Part shown: positions 7,721 to 14,130 of the stretch, in pieces | Numbering within the stretch: the stretch's first letter is position 1 | How the letters are laid out: each line of letters begins with the position of its first letter | DNA from: an uncultured Spirochaetaceae bacterium | GTDB lineage: Bacteria; Spirochaetota; Spirochaetia; Sphaerochaetales; Sphaerochaetaceae | Direction of reading: 5' to 3' | Assembly: GCA_946414625.1 (NCBI GenBank) | Contig: CAMKPI010000004.1 | Location: 1-24,262 of the forward strand | Length of the DNA: 24,262 bases | Position numbers and translations under genes: made by a program | The notes under the pieces: model-generated | Told to the model about the DNA's origin: nothing | Seen by the model: only the letters and a program-made list of their open reading frames with translations | Databases searched by the model: none

Positions 7721-8135
7721 AATTCCCGCGACCGGCTTCCGGGTCTCCGAGCCCTCGCGCCCGCTAGTATCAGGTGTCAGGGAACACAGAGCACACCCGG
7801 GCGTCTGGGTCTCAGATCCCTCGCACCTGCAAGTATTATAAGTCAGAAACACTACCCGCGCCCGAGCCTCTGGGGCTCAGATCCCTCGCGCCCGCTAGTA
7901 TCAGGTGTCAGGGAACACAAAGCACACCCGGACGCCCAGATCTCAGATCCCTCGCACCTGCAAGTATTATAAGTCAGAAACACTACCCGCGCCCGAGCCT
8001 CTGGGTCTCCGAGCCCTCGCGCACGCAAGTATCAGGTGTCAGGGAACACAGAGCACACCCGAGCGTCCAGGTCTCAGATCCCTCGCACCTGCAAGTAAAT
8101 CGCGTCAAAAGCACTCCCCAAGCCCGGCGTCCGGG
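7721..8135. repeat. Alternating A/B tandem repeat array (66 + 65 bp units)
   Basis: Six units follow one another, each opening with CTCGC: A1 7754-7819, B1 7820-7884, A2 7885-7950, B2 7951-8015, A3 8016-8081 and a diverged B3 8082-8135. A partial B tail at 7721-7753 starts 5 bp after the previous gene. A and B share their ends (CTCGC, AGTAT, GTCAG and a final CTC-GA-CC block) but differ in the middle. B1 and B2 are identical for about 54 nt. The A+B period is 131 bp, not a multiple of three, so an open frame crossing the array changes frame in each copy. This argues against coding. Function is unknown. Confidence 0.9.
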
Positions 8136-8145
8136 TAAGTTTTTA
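8123..8145 (+). terminator. Weak candidate terminator at the end of the repeat array
   Basis: CCCGG (8123-8127), loop CGT and CCGGG (8131-8135) are followed by TAAG and then five T. The stem is only 5 bp, so this is a weak call. It would end transcripts from the MobA-like gene after they cross the array. Confidence 0.3.
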
Positions 8146-8155
8146 CAAAACCCGC

Positions 8156-8184
8156 TTGACTCCAGCGGAAACTTAACACAGAAT
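8156..8184 (+). promoter_or_regulatory. Candidate tetR promoter
   Basis: TTGACT (8156-8161, five of six) and CAGAAT (8179-8184, four of six) are separated by 17 bp. The predicted start near 8191 is about 90 nt upstream of the regulator ATG. Confidence 0.45.
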
Positions 8185-8205
8185 TCCAATCAGGAAATTA
8201 TCGCA

Positions 8206-8220
8206 GAGTATTGAATGCTC
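8206..8220. promoter_or_regulatory. Possible operator (15-bp pseudo-palindrome) upstream of tetR
   Basis: GAGTATT-G-AATGCTC is a near-perfect palindrome with one mismatched pair. It lies between the predicted promoter and the TetR gene. Its length and position would suit autoregulation by a TetR dimer, but there is no second copy in the window to support this. Confidence 0.3.
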
Positions 8221-8280
8221 CAACTTGGTGGCAGCGAGACAGATCCCGTGCAACCAATGGGCAACCATGAGAGAAAGAAA

Positions 8281-8904
8281 ATGCCCAAAATCATCAACCA
8301 CGACGAACGTCGGGAAATAATCATCCGAACAGCCCTCAGACTTTTTGCTGAAAACGGAGAAAAGAACACAAACCTTTCGCTTGTCGCGGAGAGCTGCGCA
8401 CTCTCGCGTGGAACAGTCTACCAGTATTTTTCCAGCATACAGGACATATATCTCTCGGCAATAAAGGCCGTCACGGACTCGGCGCTCGAAAAGTACAAAT
8501 CCTCACAATGGCTGGACTATGACGACATCGCAGGATCATTGCAGAGAATCGCAAATGACTGCCTCGAGATTGCCGACCAATATATGCAGGACATTGTGAA
8601 CCTGATAAAGATAATGCCGACAGCGGAATTCGACATCCACAAAGAAATCAAGCGGCGCACAGCAAAAATCCGTCTTCTTATGATCAGGGCGCTGAGAGCA
8701 GGCGTCGAAAAGGGACTGCTGGAGCCTTGCAACCCCACAGAAGTGTACGAAACCATGGCATCTCTTATAGGCTCATACTGTTTTCAGAACGCGTTCTTCC
8801 CCGAATACGCCGCACGGATAAAGCCTCTTCTCAAGTTATACATCGACAACCTCAGAAAGGACGAAAAAAAGCCTGCGGCGGGTGAACCGACTTCGACTCA
8901 TTGA
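8281..8904 (+). CDS. TetR/AcrR-family transcriptional regulator
   Basis: The 207-residue product has a typical TetR N-terminal DNA-binding domain at residues 8-55: RREIIIRTALRLFAENGE, then the turn NLSLVAESCALSRGTVYQYF and a following SSIQDIYLSAI. The helical C-terminal ligand/dimer domain is unlike any I recognise, so the effector is unknown. ATG at 8281 is chosen because a purine-rich GAGAGAAAG lies just upstream and the domain then starts normally; an in-frame ATG at 8215 would add 22 residues overlapping the candidate operator. The gene is convergent with the methionine transporter genes, so its targets are not evident from context. Confidence 0.88.
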   Translation: MPKIINHDERREIIIRTALRLFAENGEKNTNLSLVAESCALSRGTVYQYFSSIQDIYLSAIKAVTDSALEKYKSSQWLDYDDIAGSLQRIANDCLEIADQYMQDIVNLIKIMPTAEFDIHKEIKRRTAKIRLLMIRALRAGVEKGLLEPCNPTEVYETMASLIGSYCFQNAFFPEYAARIKPLLKLYIDNLRKDEKKPAAGEPTSTH

Positions 8905-8952
8905 CCACAGGCAATTACAAATCTATTCTCTAAAAGTCAATCCGAGAGAGGT

Positions 8953-8969
8953 AAAAGGGCACATCCCCT
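8953..8969 (-). terminator. Weak candidate terminator after metQ
   Basis: On the minus strand AGGG and CCCT form a 4-bp stem around a 6-nt loop, followed by a short T run (8953-8955). It lies 18 bp past the metQ stop. This is a weak structure. Confidence 0.25.
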
Positions 8970-8987
8970 CACTCGCCTGGCAGTATG

Positions 8988-9788
8988 TCAGAACGCCAGA
9001 ACAACCTCTCCGTGCGGATATCTTTCGGAGACCCAACTCTTCACCTTATCAGACTGAAGAGCCTTCACAAGAGCCTTAACCGCAGGCTTGGACTCATTGC
9101 CGCTCTTCACCGACACGATGTTCACATACGGAGAATTGGCATCCTCAACCAAAAGCCCATCAGTTGTGGCGTTAAGCCCCGCGGGAATTGCATAGTTGCC
9201 GTTGATAACGGCAAAATCGACATCGCTCAGCACCCGTGGGAGGCTCGCCGCCTCAATCTCCCGGAAACGCAAGCCCAGCTTGTTCTCAACGATATCCATC
9301 GGAACGCTCTCAAGATTTCCCATGTCGCGAAGGCGAATGAGCCCGGCGTTAGCCAAAAGCAAAAGGGCGCGTCCCTCGTTCGTGGGATCATTCGGAATGG
9401 CAATCGTGGCACCAGAAGGCATCTCGTTTATATTCTTATACTTCGCTGAGTAGAGCGCAATCGGCTCAACATGGATTCCTCCTGCATTCACAAGATGATA
9501 TCCGTGCTCCGTGTTAAACGAATTCATGTACGGAATGTGCTGGAAGAAATTTGCGTCAATCTCCCCGCTCTCTACTGCATCGTTCGGTGTCACGTAGTCG
9601 GTAAACTCCTTCACCTCAAGCACGTATCCCTCTGCAGCCATCTCGTCCATGACAAGACGAAGCATCTCCGCATGAGGCTCCGGCGTGGCGCCGACCACTA
9701 TCTTATTGCTGCCTTTTTCCTTGGCGCCGCCAGAGAAGGCGGAAAAGGCGCAAAACAAAATAAGCAAGACAATCAGTATTCTCTTCAT
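8988..9788 (-). CDS. metQ: D-methionine-type ABC transporter substrate-binding protein
   Basis: The 266-residue product belongs to the NlpA/MetQ family of periplasmic methionine-binding proteins. Recognisable stretches are VGATPEPHAEMLR, EFTDYVTPNDAV, DANFFQHIPYMNSF, IAIPNDPTNEGRALLLL and FAVINGNYAIPAGL. A 19-residue signal peptide ends AFS, with the mature protein starting GGAKEKG. Most MetQ proteins are lipoproteins, but no lipobox Cys is present here; the only Cys (residue 13) lies inside the hydrophobic core. The protein may be soluble in the periplasm. An AAGGAGG ribosome site overlaps the metI stop codon, 3 bp from the ATG in gene spacing, so the gene is co-transcribed with metN and metI. 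Confidence 0.93.
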   Translation of the reverse strand: MKRILIVLLILFCAFSAFSGGAKEKGSNKIVVGATPEPHAEMLRLVMDEMAAEGYVLEVKEFTDYVTPNDAVESGEIDANFFQHIPYMNSFNTEHGYHLVNAGGIHVEPIALYSAKYKNINEMPSGATIAIPNDPTNEGRALLLLANAGLIRLRDMGNLESVPMDIVENKLGLRFREIEAASLPRVLSDVDFAVINGNYAIPAGLNATTDGLLVEDANSPYVNIVSVKSGNESKPAVKALVKALQSDKVKSWVSERYPHGEVVLAF

Positions 9789-9791
9789 ATC

Positions 9792-10448
9792 TTACCTCCT
9801 TTTAACAATGTTGGAGCTGATTCGGCTTCCTACAAACTGAACCGCCTCCACCAAAACAATTATCACAAGAACCGACACAAGCATCACGTCGCTCCTGAAA
9901 CGCTGGTAACCATAACGAATGGCAAGGTCTCCAAGACCGCCTCCGCCGATTGCACCTGCCATTGCAGAGTACCCTATAAGGTTAATAATTGTCAAGGTCA
10001 CACCGGATACCAGCGAAGGCAGAGCCTCAGGAAGCAGGACTTTGAACACTATCTGTCTGTTTGTACTTCCCATGGCACGTGCGGCGAGGATGACTCCCTT
10101 GTCCACCTCTTTCAAGGCGTTCTCGATGACACGGGCGACAAACGGAGCCGCCGCGATTGAAAGCGGTACGATTGCAGCGCGTGTTCCTATTGATGTGCCC
10201 AGAATCAGGCGGGAGAGCGGAAAGAGAAGGATCATCAGTATGATGAACGGGAACGAGCGCAGGACGTTAACAATCCGGCTCAAAACCTCGTTCAGCACGG
10301 GCTTCGGAGAAATACCTCCCTCCTTCTCGCTGGATGTGACGCACAGGAGCACCCCCACCGGCAGCCCCAGAACCAACGAGAACAAAGCTCCGAAAAAAAC
10401 CATCTCCAGGGTCTGCAGAGTACTTTCCAACACAAGATTCCAAATCAT
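9792..10448 (-). CDS. metI: Methionine ABC transporter permease
   Basis: The 218-residue product is the usual length for MetI and shows about five membrane segments. The EAA loop that contacts the ATPase is clear near residues 115-150 (ENALKEVDKGVILAARAMGS, ending LLPEALPSL). Other family stretches are RSFPFIILMILLFP and the C-terminal GAIGGGGLGDLAIRYGYQRF. Its ATG overlaps the metN stop as ATGA, which implies translational coupling. Confidence 0.95.
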   Translation of the reverse strand: MIWNLVLESTLQTLEMVFFGALFSLVLGLPVGVLLCVTSSEKEGGISPKPVLNEVLSRIVNVLRSFPFIILMILLFPLSRLILGTSIGTRAAIVPLSIAAAPFVARVIENALKEVDKGVILAARAMGSTNRQIVFKVLLPEALPSLVSGVTLTIINLIGYSAMAGAIGGGGLGDLAIRYGYQRFRSDVMLVSVLVIIVLVEAVQFVGSRISSNIVKRR

Positions 10449-11446
10449 TTCCCCGCCTCCTCGACCTTCACGTTCTCCTTCTTCAGATCCTCAAACATTT
10501 CGCGAAGAGAATCCGGGTCCCCCGTGATGTCGCACTCCATGGTGCCGTAGCTCTCCCCGTCTATGGTCTGTATGCCTGCACCAAGTATGTTCATATCAAT
10601 ACTGTACTTCTTTATCAGGTGCGAAAGGATGGGTTTGCCGGTGGCCCCAGGAGCAAAGCGCAATATATAGTGTCCTTTGTCACCGGAGAATAGAAGCATA
10701 CCGCCTTCCGGCCCGCTCGGGGCGAGATTTGCCAGGAAATCCTTGACAAGAGGCGTTTTTGGAGACGAGAAAAGCCCCTGCGTGGTGTTGTGCTCGACCA
10801 CCTTTCCTGCTTCGAGCACATAAACATAATCACATGTGTCGCGAACCACCTCCATCTGGTGCGTTATCATCACCACCGTGAGGTTCATCTTGGCCTGCAC
10901 TTCCTTTATCAGGGAGAGGATCGAACGCGTGGTCTGCGGATCAAGCGCGCTTGTGGCCTCGTCGCAGAATAAGATCTCCGGATCTGTGGCAAGGGCACGC
11001 GCAATGCTCACCCTCTGTTTCTGACCGCCCGAGAGGGTACTTATCGGAGCGTAGATCTTGTCCTCCAGACCAACAAGAGACAGCAGGGAGCGAACCTTGG
11101 GAAGAATTTTCTCCTTCGGCACACCGTTTATCTCCAGAGGATACGCAACGTTCCCGCCGGCGTTTCGGGAAGAAAAAAGGTTAAAATTCTGGAAAATCAT
11201 GCCGATACGGCGCCGTCGCGAGGTCAGGGCGTCCTTATCCAGATTATCCACCCTCTCCCCGCCGAACCACACTTCTCCGCTGTCCGGGCGTTCCAGAAGG
11301 CTCATGAGACGAACCAGCGTGCTTTTTCCTGCTCCGCTTCGTCCGATGATTCCGATTATCTTGTTGGACTGCACCGTGAGTGATACGTCGTTTATCGCGT
11401 CGACCCCATCATAATGTCGCACAACGTTGTTTACCCTGATTTCCAT
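10445..11446 (-). CDS. metN: Methionine ABC transporter ATP-binding protein
   Basis: The 333-residue product powers methionine uptake through MetI. Walker A is GRSGAGKST (residues 35-43), the signature is LSGGQKQR (about 138), Walker B is ILFCDEATSALD (about 157), and the switch His follows in MITHQMEV. A C-terminal NIL domain (about 250-333) is present; in MetN this domain binds methionine and inhibits transport. AAGGAAG lies 8 nt before the ATG and 3 bp separate the gene from butyrate kinase, so it is part of the same transcript. No methionine-type riboswitch or operator is visible directly upstream. Confidence 0.95.
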   Translation of the reverse strand: MEIRVNNVVRHYDGVDAINDVSLTVQSNKIIGIIGRSGAGKSTLVRLMSLLERPDSGEVWFGGERVDNLDKDALTSRRRRIGMIFQNFNLFSSRNAGGNVAYPLEINGVPKEKILPKVRSLLSLVGLEDKIYAPISTLSGGQKQRVSIARALATDPEILFCDEATSALDPQTTRSILSLIKEVQAKMNLTVVMITHQMEVVRDTCDYVYVLEAGKVVEHNTTQGLFSSPKTPLVKDFLANLAPSGPEGGMLLFSGDKGHYILRFAPGATGKPILSHLIKKYSIDMNILGAGIQTIDGESYGTMECDITGDPDSLREMFEDLKKENVKVEEAGK

Positions 11447-11449
11447 AAT

Positions 11450-12613
11450 TCAATCTTCCTTATCCCAAGGGAAGCCGCCGAACACAGGCCTCGCCGTATA
11501 TTCATGTACGCTCTCCAAGCCATCCATCGCGTCCAAAACGCGGAAGCAGAGCTCTTCCTGTTCCGCCTCTCCGGGATATGTAAAGACTGGAGCAATCCAC
11601 GCGGTGCGCCGGCGTATGTCCTCCACAAGGTCGTCGAACCTGACTAGTCCTCCTGTCAGTATGATCGCGTCCACGTTCCCTTCAAGCACCGCAGCCATCG
11701 AGCCGATGCACTTTGAGACCTGATACACCATGGCGTTCCAGACAAGCGTGGCGTGTTCATCGCCCTGGGATATCATCTCCCGAACCTTGTCCGAATTCGA
11801 GGTTCCAAAATGGCTCACAAAGCCGCCAGAGCGCGAACACATCCGGCGCAGCTCTTCAACGGAATGGTTTTCAAGAAACTTCGCCACCTTCAGAACAGGT
11901 ACAGTACCAAGCCGCGTAGGACTGAAAGGCCCGTCACCGCTTGCTCCGCTGTTGCAGTCAACCATCCTGCCCTTCATGTGCGCGCCGATGGAAATGCCCC
12001 CGTCAATATGCGCCACGATGAAGTTGCAGTCATTGTAAGGACGCCCTATTTTCTTCGCGTGGATTCGAGCGGTAGCTTTTTGGTTCAGGGCATGGCTCTG
12101 CGCGTCGATGTTGAGGCCCTTGATTCCCGTGATTCTTGCCAGATCCCACAGCTCGTCGATGTTTATCGCGTTTAAGGTATACATCCTGGATGAGTCCTTC
12201 CGTCCAAGAGACCTCCCTTCCAAAAGGAAAGGCTCGGTGCCTTCCGATCCGCCCATACCTGTGCACAGAGTATATGCACAGAGCACTCCAAGCTTCGACG
12301 CGTGATCGCCTCCGCCTACCTCGTTCCAGGTGTCTTTGTAAAGGGTCCTGTCAATCCGGATCACACCCTCCCTCTGCGGCCAAGCACTTCCACCCCGGCC
12401 TACAAACACATCTACATCGGCTGTGGACGCGCCATACTTTTCCAATAGGGAGCAAATCACGGAAATCCTGAAAGGTACTTGATCATTCACAGTCGGATAC
12501 CGGAGGAGGACTGGTGCGTCGTGGAACACGCTGTCAGTAAAAATCTCTCTCCTATTCTCATACAATGAAAGTTTCGTACTTGTCGAACCCGGGTTTATTA
12601 TCAGTATCTTCAA
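11450..12613 (-). CDS. buk: Butyrate kinase (acetate/butyrate kinase family)
   Basis: The 387-residue product is predicted to interconvert butyryl phosphate plus ADP with butyrate plus ATP. It starts LKILIINPGSTSTK, the classic family N-terminus, and continues with VFVGRGGSAWPQREG, HASKLG, NIDAQSHALNQKA, VAHIDGGISIGAH, SGASGDGPFSPTRLG and AIILTGGLV. It is about 30 residues longer than typical Buk; the extra residues fall in a Gly/Ser/Glu-rich insertion near 145-170. Start is TTG at 12613, because this gives the conserved N-terminus and a GGAGAGGGGG purine block precedes it. TTG overlaps the TGA of the upstream gene (TTGA). A branched-chain or other acid kinase role is possible. No phosphotransbutyrylase gene is in the window. 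Confidence 0.9.
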   Translation of the reverse strand: MKILIINPGSTSTKLSLYENRREIFTDSVFHDAPVLLRYPTVNDQVPFRISVICSLLEKYGASTADVDVFVGRGGSAWPQREGVIRIDRTLYKDTWNEVGGGDHASKLGVLCAYTLCTGMGGSEGTEPFLLEGRSLGRKDSSRMYTLNAINIDELWDLARITGIKGLNIDAQSHALNQKATARIHAKKIGRPYNDCNFIVAHIDGGISIGAHMKGRMVDCNSGASGDGPFSPTRLGTVPVLKVAKFLENHSVEELRRMCSRSGGFVSHFGTSNSDKVREMISQGDEHATLVWNAMVYQVSKCIGSMAAVLEGNVDAIILTGGLVRFDDLVEDIRRRTAWIAPVFTYPGEAEQEELCFRVLDAMDGLESVHEYTARPVFGGFPWDKED

Positions 12614-13185
12614 TTTTTCCCCCTCTCCACGCCCACAATCACAGGCATGAGACGCCTCCTGTTTCTTACGGCAACAAAGTTTGCAACGAAAAAACTTACT
12701 CCCATCAACGCAAAACCCGAAAAGGCAGATGACATCTCGCCTAAGCCCATAAAGAACTTTGCGATGCAATAGCCTACTGGAAACAAGATAAGTGGCAGAG
12801 CAAACACAAGTGCCGTGCTTAAAACCGTCTTACCTGGAGGAAGGTAAAGACGAACCATGTCATTAGGGCGTATGGGCTCTTCCTGCGTCTTCTCACTAAC
12901 AGACGCGACAAAGGACTCTTTAGCATTTGGATCTCCCGATTCAGGTTCTTGCCGAAAGGGTTCTCCAGAGTCTCGCGCTGAAGCGACGTCACCTTTTTGG
13001 ACCACAGGAGTTCCGGAATCTATCTCCAAAGCAACATTTCCCACACCAAGCCTTGCTTCATACGTCGTATGGTTCTTGTTGCCGCAGAAGAGGCTTGCCT
13101 TGCACCCGGCGCACGAAGACGTATCGCATGCAACAAGGACTGTCTCGTTATCCAGTATTTCAGCAACTTTTGCCGTGGTATACAT
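12610..13185 (-). CDS. RseC/SoxR-reducing-type membrane protein
   Basis: The 191-residue product has the RseC layout. A short N-terminal domain carries Cys 20, 25, 28 and 34 (CAGCKASLFC), and an NDMVRLYLPPG stretch leads into two membrane segments (about 120-142 and 150-170) followed by a basic tail. In other bacteria RseC proteins act on redox or envelope-stress regulators; the role here is unknown. A charged, low-complexity insert of about 45 residues (60-105) separates the Cys domain from the conserved core and is unusual for the family. The gene starts 5 bp after the ymdB-like stop and overlaps the butyrate kinase start. The ribosome site (AGAGGA) is rather far from the ATG. Confidence 0.72.
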   Translation of the reverse strand: MYTTAKVAEILDNETVLVACDTSSCAGCKASLFCGNKNHTTYEARLGVGNVALEIDSGTPVVQKGDVASARDSGEPFRQEPESGDPNAKESFVASVSEKTQEEPIRPNDMVRLYLPPGKTVLSTALVFALPLILFPVGYCIAKFFMGLGEMSSAFSGFALMGVSFFVANFVAVRNRRRLMPVIVGVERGKN

Positions 13186-13190
13186 TAAGT

Positions 13191-14021
13191 TTATCCTCTT
13201 TCCCGGCTGAAAGCCTTGCTATCTTCCGGTCTCGACACGTCCACTGGTGTCTTCACGACTTCGAAAGAGATAGCCTTCCCGGTATCGGTGTCAAAGTCAA
13301 CAAGCAGCCCCTGCAGTTCCGGTTTATTCCAGCTCTCAATGCTGCGCGCAGGAACAAGTGTTCTGATACGTCGAATCTCTGCTGAAGTGTCAAATCCACC
13401 CACAGAATCAGACGCCCCGCAACGACCAAGATCGGTGATATAAGCAGTTCCGTCACAGATAGAGCTGTCTGCTGTAAGAACCTTGGTATGCGTTCCCAAA
13501 ACTGCACTGACGCGTCCCTGAAGGAGGGACCGAATTGCCAACTTCTCCGCTGTTGCCTGCGCATGAAACATCACAACGACAAGGTTTGTGATAGATTTTG
13601 CCTTATCAACGATGCCTTCTATCGTCAGAAACGGGTTATTCAAATGCGGCTGGGTGAAACCCATCATCCCGAGCGCGTTTATCACGCACAACTTCTTCTC
13701 TCCCACATTGAAATATCTCACGCCTCGTCCGGGAGCATCCTCAGGGTAGTTATATGGCCGAAGGATCCAATCCTTTTTGGAGATTCCCTCCACCATATCC
13801 ATCTTGAAATATGTCTTCTCTCCCAAGGTGAAAACGTCCACACCCATGTTGTACTTGATTGTCTGGGCATTTATGAAGCCGAGTCCGAATCCACTTGTGG
13901 CTCCCTCGCCGTTTGCAATGACAAAATCAATATTCTTTTCCGTCCGAAAAGGCTTCAGCGTTTTTTTGACAACGCCTATGCCACACCGCCCGACGATTTC
14001 ACCTAAAAACAAAACACGCAT
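13191..14021 (-). CDS. YmdB/TIGR00282-family metallophosphoesterase, active site altered
   Basis: The 276-residue product aligns by eye along its length with Bacillus subtilis YmdB, a cyclic-nucleotide phosphodiesterase with two metals. Framework stretches are kept: MRVLFLGEIVG, VIANGE, LRPYNYPE, PGRGVRY, NNPFLTIE, GTHTKVLTAD and GTAYITDLG. The known ligand positions are largely changed: Asp8 is Glu8, Asn40 is Gly40, Asn67 is Glu68, the proton donor His68 is Lys69 and His177 is Lys180. Glu39 and the histidines at 153 and 178 remain. Activity is therefore doubtful. ATG at 14021 gives the family N-terminus; it lacks a Shine-Dalgarno and lies 6 nt past a candidate -10. It is first in a run to metQ. 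Confidence 0.88.
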   Translation of the reverse strand: MRVLFLGEIVGRCGIGVVKKTLKPFRTEKNIDFVIANGEGATSGFGLGFINAQTIKYNMGVDVFTLGEKTYFKMDMVEGISKKDWILRPYNYPEDAPGRGVRYFNVGEKKLCVINALGMMGFTQPHLNNPFLTIEGIVDKAKSITNLVVVMFHAQATAEKLAIRSLLQGRVSAVLGTHTKVLTADSSICDGTAYITDLGRCGASDSVGGFDTSAEIRRIRTLVPARSIESWNKPELQGLLVDFDTDTGKAISFEVVKTPVDVSRPEDSKAFSRERG

Positions 14022-14027
14022 AGAGTT

Positions 14028-14056
14028 ACTGTAATACTGATCGGCCTTTTTTACAA
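14028..14056 (-). promoter_or_regulatory. Candidate promoter of the ymdB-rseC-buk-met operon
   Basis: TTGTAA (14056-14051) and TACAGT (14033-14028) are separated by 17 bp; each matches four of six consensus bases. The ATG starts 6 nt beyond the -10 element, and no ribosome site is present, again suggesting a leaderless message. Confidence 0.4.
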
Positions 14057-14078
14057 GGTTGTGAAAACGGACCGGTAT

Positions 14079-14109
14079 AAAAAAAGAGCGGGGCTTACGC
14101 ACCCGCTCT
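14079..14109 (-). terminator. Rho-independent terminator of the outer-membrane protein gene
   Basis: On the minus strand an 8-bp GC-rich stem (AGAGCGGG with CCCGCTCT, at 14109-14102 and 14092-14085) encloses a 9-nt loop and runs directly into seven T. It begins 21 bp after the stop codon at 14131. Confidence 0.9.
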
Positions 14110-14130
14110 ATATTTCTGAGCAATACAGGA

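Noticed and set aside
7721..8135. CRISPR array
   Set aside because: There are no short identical repeats with unique spacers; whole 65-66 bp units are repeated, and no cas genes are present.
7774..8214. Open frames of up to 146 codons across the repeat array
   Set aside because: The 131-bp repeat period is not a multiple of three, so the same DNA is read in different frames in successive copies; no ribosome site or domain is seen.
8984..10527. Plus-strand open frames opposite metQ and metI (for example 9471-10160)
   Set aside because: The minus strand holds a clear metNIQ set with all family motifs and coupled starts.
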